NCBI GenBank assembly: GCA_020028115.1
Contig: JAHWYA010000018.1
Location: 1-11,391 of the forward strand
Length of the DNA: 11,391 nucleotides
Source of the DNA: Anaeromyxobacter sp.
Lineage (GTDB): Bacteria; Myxococcota; Myxococcia; Myxococcales; Anaeromyxobacteraceae
Direction of reading: 5' to 3'
Shown here: piece after piece, positions 8,111 to 11,391 of the stretch
Numbering within the stretch: the first letter of the stretch is position 1
Layout of the letters: every line of letters starts with the position of its first letter
Translations under genes and position numbers: made by a program
Notes under the pieces: generated by a model
What the model saw: only the letters and a program-made list of their open reading frames with translations
Told to the model about the DNA's origin: nothing
Databases searched by the model: none

Positions 8111-8117
8111 GCGCGGC

Positions 8118-8618
8118 ATGCACCTCTCCGGCACCGGCGGCGACTCGCTCGAGCTCGCCATCTCCGGCTACCAGTTCCCCGAGACGACGGGCGGCGACGA
8201 CGCGGACTGGTTGCTCGTCGACACCGCGGCGTCCGCCGGCGGCCGCCCCTGGCGCACGCGGAACCCGAGCCTCCAGACCTTCGAGGTCGAGGCGCTCGCG
8301 CAGTGGCTCGAGGGGATCGCGCACGGCTCGTCTTTCCCGGACACGTGCGACTTCGTCGAGCCGAACCTCTCGTTCGAGCTCGTGCGGGTGGACCGCGCCG
8401 GCGCCGAGCTGCGGGCCTACTTCGAGGTCGAGAGCCGCCCGCCGTGGGCACCCGCCGGCGGCGCGGGCCTGCGCGACCTCTGGGTGACCCTCACGCCCTC
8501 GCGCGACGAGGTCGCCGCCGCCGCCGCGGCGCTCCGGGCCGCGCTCGCCACCTTCCCGACGCGCGCGCGCACGGGGTCCGGCGAAGGGAGCGGGTGCGGG
8601 GGCGGCTGCTGCAGGTAG
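8118..8618 (+). CDS. WapI-family-like immunity protein (orphan) with Cys-rich tail
   Basis: This is a small soluble protein (166 aa) with no signal peptide or membrane segment. The pattern SLELAISGYQFPE, DWLLVDTAA, PWRTRNPSLQTFEVEALAQW, FVEPNLSFEL, LRAYFEVESRPPW and a final ALATFP matches, as I remember it, the family annotated as WapI-like immunity proteins. Its founder protects Bacillus subtilis against the WapA contact-dependent toxin. Most members are known only by homology, and no toxin gene lies beside this one, so a role in immunity is inference. The start is ATG 8118, which fits the usual family beginning just before the LEL strand. In-frame ATG 8052 and a start near 7968 would add residues without family character. 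After the usual FPTR ending there is an extra Gly/Ser-rich tail with CGGGCCR at residues 160-166. It is transcribed away from the importer operon; the kinase gene follows 129 bases later. Confidence 0.65.
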   Translation: MHLSGTGGDSLELAISGYQFPETTGGDDADWLLVDTAASAGGRPWRTRNPSLQTFEVEALAQWLEGIAHGSSFPDTCDFVEPNLSFELVRVDRAGAELRAYFEVESRPPWAPAGGAGLRDLWVTLTPSRDEVAAAAAALRAALATFPTRARTGSGEGSGCGGGCCR

Positions 8619-8636
8619 GCGGCGCCCGGGCGCCGC
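8619..8636. terminator. Perfect 18-base GC palindrome right after the immunity-like stop codon
   Basis: GCGGCGCCC is followed directly by its exact reverse complement GGGCGCCGC, beginning at the base after the TAG of the upstream gene. As RNA it can fold into a seven-pair stem with a CCGG loop. No T-run follows, so it would be an imperfect intrinsic terminator at best; it might also be a protein-binding palindrome or act in mRNA stability. Confidence 0.35.
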
Positions 8637-8731
8637 TCGCGCGACCGCCCGTTGGTCTTCCGATCCCTCGCCGCGCACGCGCTTTGGGGTGCGGTGGTCC
8701 CGCGCGATGGCTACGCTCGGGTAGGCGGGGG

Positions 8732-8738
8732 GGAAGGG
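8732..8738 (+). promoter_or_regulatory. Ribosome binding site that selects the GTG 8748 start of the kinase
   Basis: GGAAGGG lies nine bases before GTG 8748, at the end of a run of G. The alternative in-frame starts TTG 8652 and GTG 8694 have no such site. This decides the start used in the annotation, with moderate certainty. Confidence 0.5.
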
Positions 8739-8747
8739 TCGTACGCC

Positions 8748-10682
8748 GTGCGTCTGGGCGAAGTGGAGGCGCTGCCTTGGCCGGCGCTCCTCGTGGCGCC
8801 GAGCGGCCGCGTCCTCGCGTCATCGGCTGCGGCCGAGTCGTTGCTCGGCGTCAGACCGAGCGACGTCGCCGCGGTGGAGGGCCGGTTCGAGCTGCTCTCC
8901 GCGTCCGGCCAGCCGATCGCCGAGGGCGAGCGCCCGTTGCGCCGCGCCGCCCGGGCCGAGCTCTTCGAGGTGGCGGGGATCTGGCGAGATCGCGAGTCCG
9001 GGCGCGAGCTGTCGCTGCGGTTCCGGGGGCGCGCGGTCGGACCCTATGGGCTCCTCGAGATCGATTCGCTCGCCGAGGACGCCGAGCGCCGCGCAGCGGC
9101 CCGCCTCTCCAAGCTGAACGAGGCGCTCTTCGGGCGGACGCCGGGCCAGGGGTTCGTGTCGATCCGGGAGCTGCTGACGCAGCTCGTCCTCCAGGCGTGC
9201 GAGCTCACCGGAGCGCGCTATGGCGCCCTCGGCGTGCTCCACCACGGACGCGCCTCGCTCAAGGACTTCGTGTACGTCGGAGTGTCGCCGGAGACCGCCG
9301 CCGCGATCGGGCACCTCCCCGAGGGCAAGGGGCTCCTCGGCGCGGTGATCCACGAGGCGGCGACGATCCGGGTCCCGGACATCGCGGCCGACGCGCGCTC
9401 CTCGGGCTTCCCCGCGTGGCATCCGCCGATGAAGTCCTTCCTCGGCGTCCCGCTCCGGGTCGGCGAGGAGGTCTTCGGCAACTTCTACGTGACCGACAAG
9501 CAGGGCGGCGCCGCCTTCACCGACGAGGACGCTCGACTCCTCGAGCGGTTCTGCGCGCAGGCCTCGCTGACCGTCGCCTACGCACGGCAAGCGGAGCAGG
9601 AGGAGCGGCGGCTCTTCGAGATCGTCGTTCATCACGCATCGCACGGGATCGTCTACTTCCCGGTGGACCCGGAGGGCGAGATCCTGGGGAACCCCGCGGC
9701 GGAGCGGATGCTGGGGCGGATCACGCGCGGGAACGATCCGGCGCGCACGTACGACCTCAGGCACCCCGACGGCAGGCCGTTGGCGGACGACGAGCTCCCG
9801 TCGACCCGCGTGCTCCGCGAGGAGGCGGTCCTCAACGTCGAGGCGATCGTGGAGCGCCGACGCGGCGGCGCGTTCCCGGTGCTCATCAGCGGCGCGCCGG
9901 TCCGCTCCGACTCCGGGGCGAAGCTCGGGGCGGTCGTCATCTTCCAGGACATCACCGCGCTGAAGCAGCTCCAGCTCCTCAGCCAGGACTTCCTCGCCCT
10001 CGTGGCGCACGACATGCGGACGCCGCTCCAGGCCGTGCTCATGCAGGTCGAGACGCTCCTGCTACGGTCGCAGGGAGCGGCGGCCGAGGTCCCCGTCACG
10101 GCGCTCCACGCGATGAGGCGCAGCGGCCAGCAGCTCGACCGGCTGGTCCGCGATCTCCTCGACGCCTCTCGCATCGAGGCGCGCGGCGTGGCGCTCGACC
10201 TCGCGACCGTGAGCCTCCCGGAGCTCGCGGCGTCGATCGTCTCGCAGGTCGAGGGGGTGCTCGGGACGCACGCGGTGGCGGTCGAGGTCACGGGAAGCCC
10301 TCCGCCCGTGTCAGCGGACCCGCGGCGCGTCGAGCAGATCCTCACGAACCTGCTGGAGAACGCCTCGAAGTACGCCGAGGAGGGCACTCCCATCCTCGTC
10401 AGCGTCGGAGCGGCCGACGGCGGAGCGACGCTCTCGGTGCGCGACCAGGGGCCCGGGATCTCGCCGGAGGAGCTGCCACGGCTGTTCGACCGCTACTTCC
10501 AGACGCAGCGTGCCCGCGCGAAGCGGCGCGGCCTCGGCCTCGGGCTCTTCATCACGAAGGGGCTCGTCGAGGCGCACGGCGGGACGATCTCCGTCGAGAG
10601 CCTCCCCGGCAAGGGGAGCACCTTCCACGTGTGGTTGCCGGCCGGCAGCGCGCCCGGCTCGGGGACCCCGGCCGACGGGTAG
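8748..10682 (+). CDS. Cytoplasmic PAS-GAF-PAS sensor histidine kinase with DevS/DosS-like GAF domain
   Basis: With GTG 8748 the protein has 644 aa and no membrane segment or signal peptide. In order: an N-terminal PAS (about 8-105), a short helix, a GAF domain (about 135-283), a second PAS (about 287-403), a HisKA dimerisation domain with phospho-acceptor His421 in LVAHDMRTPL, and an HATPase_c domain. The last has N-box Asn534/Asn538 (NLLENASKYAEEG), G1 box DQGPGIS from Asp566, F-box LFDRYF at 579-584 and G2 box RGLGLGLF at 594-601, so all catalytic parts are present. The GAF stretch IGHLPEGKGLLG ... HPPMKSFLGVP ... EVFGNFYVTDKQGG is of the DevS/DosS/NreB-associated type. Its HPPM His225 and Tyr247 have the same 22-residue spacing as His149 and Tyr171 of DosS, from memory. 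It should autophosphorylate on His421 in response to an internal redox, gas or small-molecule cue. No response regulator is adjacent, so it is an orphan kinase. A longer form from TTG 8652 (676 aa) is possible. Confidence 0.9.
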   Translation: MRLGEVEALPWPALLVAPSGRVLASSAAAESLLGVRPSDVAAVEGRFELLSASGQPIAEGERPLRRAARAELFEVAGIWRDRESGRELSLRFRGRAVGPYGLLEIDSLAEDAERRAAARLSKLNEALFGRTPGQGFVSIRELLTQLVLQACELTGARYGALGVLHHGRASLKDFVYVGVSPETAAAIGHLPEGKGLLGAVIHEAATIRVPDIAADARSSGFPAWHPPMKSFLGVPLRVGEEVFGNFYVTDKQGGAAFTDEDARLLERFCAQASLTVAYARQAEQEERRLFEIVVHHASHGIVYFPVDPEGEILGNPAAERMLGRITRGNDPARTYDLRHPDGRPLADDELPSTRVLREEAVLNVEAIVERRRGGAFPVLISGAPVRSDSGAKLGAVVIFQDITALKQLQLLSQDFLALVAHDMRTPLQAVLMQVETLLLRSQGAAAEVPVTALHAMRRSGQQLDRLVRDLLDASRIEARGVALDLATVSLPELAASIVSQVEGVLGTHAVAVEVTGSPPPVSADPRRVEQILTNLLENASKYAEEGTPILVSVGAADGGATLSVRDQGPGISPEELPRLFDRYFQTQRARAKRRGLGLGLFITKGLVEAHGGTISVESLPGKGSTFHVWLPAGSAPGSGTPADG

Positions 10683-10687
10683 CGCTC

Positions 10688-10702
10688 CGACGCGCGGCGT
10701 CG
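10688..10702. terminator. Small inverted repeat between two convergent genes
   Basis: CGACGC and GCGTCG pair perfectly around a three-base GCG loop in the 21-base gap between the kinase stop (10682) and the opposing tautomerase stop (10704). Its place suggests a bidirectional terminator or transcription pause. The stem is short, and only two T follow on the plus strand, so efficiency is doubtful. Confidence 0.3.
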
Positions 10703-10703
10703 T

Positions 10704-11087
10704 TCACCGCGCGTAGGGCGCGTCGCCGTTCCCGAACGACCAGTTCTCCTTCACGACCTCGACGAGGTTCACGATGACGTCCTCCCGGCGGACGGCGCCG
10801 GTGGCCGCGAGATCGGCGGCGAGGCGCTGGTAGAGCGCCTTCTTCTGCTCGACCGTGCGCCCCGCGTTGAGCGTGATCTGGACGAGCACGACGTCGCTCC
10901 CGTGGTCGATCCCGAGGTAGCCCGGCGTGACGTTGAGGGCGGCGTCCGCGTGGCCGACGATCACCTGGAAGCGATCGTCGGGCGGGACGCCGATCGTCTC
11001 GACCATCGCGCGGTGGACGGCGTCGCCGAGCGCGCGGCGGCGCTCGGGGGCGAGTCGCTGGGTCGTGTCGATCCGGACGAGCGGCAT
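10704..11087 (-). CDS. Tautomerase superfamily protein (Tautomerase_2 / MSAD-like)
   Basis: This is a 127-aa protein starting MPLVRID, so removal of Met exposes the catalytic Pro1 of the tautomerase superfamily. Counting from that Pro, Asp37 in VPPDDRFQV sits where Asp37 lies in malonate semialdehyde decarboxylase. VVLVQITLNAGRTVEQKKAL forms the central strand and helix, and EVVKENWSFGNGDAPYA closes the chain. The length of about 127 residues is that of the two-motif Tautomerase_2/MSAD group rather than the 62-residue 4-oxalocrotonate tautomerases. The Arg at 76 corresponds to one of the two MSAD active-site arginines; the other position holds Asn73. The enzyme probably acts on a keto-enol or semialdehyde substrate, but it cannot be named. 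ATG 11087 has a good Shine-Dalgarno; the open frame beyond it to 11303 is non-coding. It faces the kinase gene tail to tail and stands alone. Confidence 0.85.
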   Translation of the reverse strand: MPLVRIDTTQRLAPERRRALGDAVHRAMVETIGVPPDDRFQVIVGHADAALNVTPGYLGIDHGSDVVLVQITLNAGRTVEQKKALYQRLAADLAATGAVRREDVIVNLVEVVKENWSFGNGDAPYAR

Positions 11088-11091
11088 GGTG

Positions 11092-11098
11092 CACCTCC
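11092..11098 (-). promoter_or_regulatory. Ribosome binding site of the tautomerase gene, within a small inverted repeat
   Basis: On the minus strand GGAGGTG lies five bases before the ATG at 11087 and fixes the start. The same GGAGG can pair with CCTCC just upstream (inverted repeat 11094-11106), giving a small stem that might hide the site in the mRNA. Confidence 0.65.
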
Positions 11099-11141
11099 GC
11101 CGGAGGCGTAACCGCGCCCGCCCGCGCACGCTGCGACGGTG

Positions 11142-11164
11142 GGAGCCCCCCCGCAGGGGGCTCC
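11142..11164. repeat. Strong inverted repeat (9-base arms, 5-base loop) in a divergent spacer
   Basis: GGAGCCCCC and GGGGGCTCC are exact reverse complements around a CCGCA loop. No gene ends next to it in either direction, so it is unlikely to be an ordinary terminator. It lies 55 to 77 bases upstream of the tautomerase start and centred about 60 bases upstream of the -10 box of the TonB-like gene. An operator or a leader hairpin are both possible. Confidence 0.6.
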
Positions 11165-11210
11165 GGCGCTCCTCGCGCGAGCGCGGCCGGCCGGCGGCGG
11201 GCCATCGACG

Positions 11211-11216
11211 TATAGT
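11211..11216 (+). promoter_or_regulatory. Probable -10 box TATAGT of the TonB-like gene
   Basis: TATAGT matches the sigma-70 -10 consensus in five of six positions in surroundings that are almost all G/C. It ends six bases before the GTG at 11223, so the transcript may start at the start codon. No clear TTGACA-like -35 box is visible about 17 bases upstream. Confidence 0.45.
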
Positions 11217-11222
11217 GCGGGG

Positions 11223-11391
11223 GTGGAGGCGACTCGGGCACGCGCGCGCGGCCGCCGGTTCGCTGCGTCGCTCGCCGCGCTCGCGGCGAGCCTGGCCATT
11301 CACGGCCTCCTGCTCGTCCTCCTTCCGCCGGAACCCGGTCCGCCGCCGCGCACGCCGGGCGCGCCGTTCACGGTCGAGCTGGTCGACGCGC
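11223..11391 (+). CDS. TonB-like energy transducer, N-terminal fragment (3' end outside window)
   Basis: There are 56 visible codons before the window ends, so the C-terminal TonB domain cannot be checked. The chain begins with an Arg-rich stretch (residues 5-12), then one hydrophobic segment (about 13-35), then a Pro-rich part (PPEPGPPPRTPG) and PFTVELVDA. This is the layout of TonB-family proteins, which are anchored in the inner membrane and pass energy from ExbB/ExbD to outer-membrane receptors. Within the segment Ser23 and His27 (SLAIHG) show the Ser-x3-His spacing of TonB Ser16/His20, which is needed for coupling to ExbB-ExbD. The start is GTG 11223, just behind a TATAGT box. It could also be another single-span periplasmic protein with a Pro-rich linker. 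Confidence 0.6.
   Translation, partial: MEATRARARGRRFAASLAALAASLAIHGLLLVLLPPEPGPPPRTPGAPFTVELVDA

Larger units (their letters stand above)
7933..8117. promoter_or_regulatory. Divergent intergenic region between the liv-type operon and the immunity-like gene
   Basis: This 185-base spacer must hold the promoters of the leftward importer operon and of the rightward small gene. Most of it is as GC-rich as the genes, but 7998-8022 (around GGTTTGTGGCATTTCAC) is clearly richer in A/T, which is where promoter elements would be expected. On the minus strand TGAAAT and TTAGCC-like boxes sit about 16 bases apart there, a weak match to sigma-70 elements. No convincing TTGACA/TATAAT pair, operator repeat or riboswitch fold was recognised. 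Confidence 0.35.

Noticed and set aside
7968..8117. Longer N-terminus for the immunity-like protein, from 7968 or ATG 8052
   Set aside because: The added residues show no family similarity and lie in the promoter spacer; the family usually begins just before the LEL strand, as with ATG 8118.
8820..10010. 396-codon minus-strand open frame inside the kinase gene
   Set aside because: The plus strand carries uninterrupted PAS, GAF and PAS domains here; the antisense product is Arg/Glu/Leu-rich and resembles nothing.
7802..10777. 991-codon plus-strand open frame running through the spacer and across the immunity-like and kinase genes
   Set aside because: It is low-complexity Arg/Ala/Gly-rich and crosses two well-supported genes in another frame; it shows no domain of its own.
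11088..11303. Longer N-terminus for the tautomerase (frame open to 11303)
   Set aside because: It would bury the catalytic Pro1, which must follow the initiating Met; ATG 11087 also has a strong Shine-Dalgarno.
1..11391. tRNA, rRNA, CRISPR array, insertion sequence or integrase
   Set aside because: No clover-leaf, regular spaced repeat, transposase or terminal inverted repeat was recognised anywhere; almost all bases are taken by housekeeping-type genes.

Overview
This is a very GC-rich window (by eye above 70 % G+C, with strong G/C bias at third codon positions) from a bacterium that is probably diderm, because the last, cut gene starts like a TonB energy transducer. Base composition and gene mix would fit a high-GC myxobacterium-like (for example Anaeromyxobacter-like) or related proteobacterial genome. 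That placement is an inference, since no rRNA or tRNA is present. Coding density is very high: no gap exceeds about 190 bases, and there is no IS element, CRISPR array, tRNA or prophage-like gene.

Region 1 (1-3471, + strand) is a sugar ABC importer of the CUT1 type: the C-terminal part of a binding protein, two MalF/MalG-type permeases and a MalK/UgpC/SugC-type ATPase. The order matches the mycobacterial LpqY-SugA-SugB-SugC trehalose importer, and the subunit lengths are also similar, but the substrate is not proven. Region 2 (3456-7932, - strand) is a branched-chain amino acid/amide-type (HAAT) importer transcribed as binding protein, LivH, LivM, LivG, LivF. The two operons meet tail to tail, and the last 16 bases of the two ATPase genes overlap. 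Inside the operons nearly every junction is a 4-base GTGA overlap, so translation is probably coupled throughout.

Region 3 (7933-11391) holds single genes. A short divergent spacer leads to a small WapI-family-like immunity protein (8118-8618) with an odd cysteine-rich tail and no visible partner toxin. A perfect 18-base palindrome follows its stop. Next comes a soluble hybrid sensor, PAS-GAF-PAS-histidine kinase (8748-10682), whose GAF domain is of the DevS/DosS type and keeps the positions used there for haem. No response regulator lies next to it. A convergent tautomerase-superfamily gene (10704-11087, - strand) follows. A second divergent spacer, carrying a strong hairpin and a good -10 box, leads to the N-terminus of the TonB-like protein that runs off the end.

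The two importers feed carbon and nitrogen substrates to the cell; the kinase, immunity-like protein and tautomerase look functionally separate. I see no convincing new multi-gene system. The most distinctive items are the DevS-like kinase, the orphan immunity-like protein with its Cys tail, the non-canonical signature motif in the LivG ATPase, and the hairpin in the divergent spacer before the TonB-like gene.
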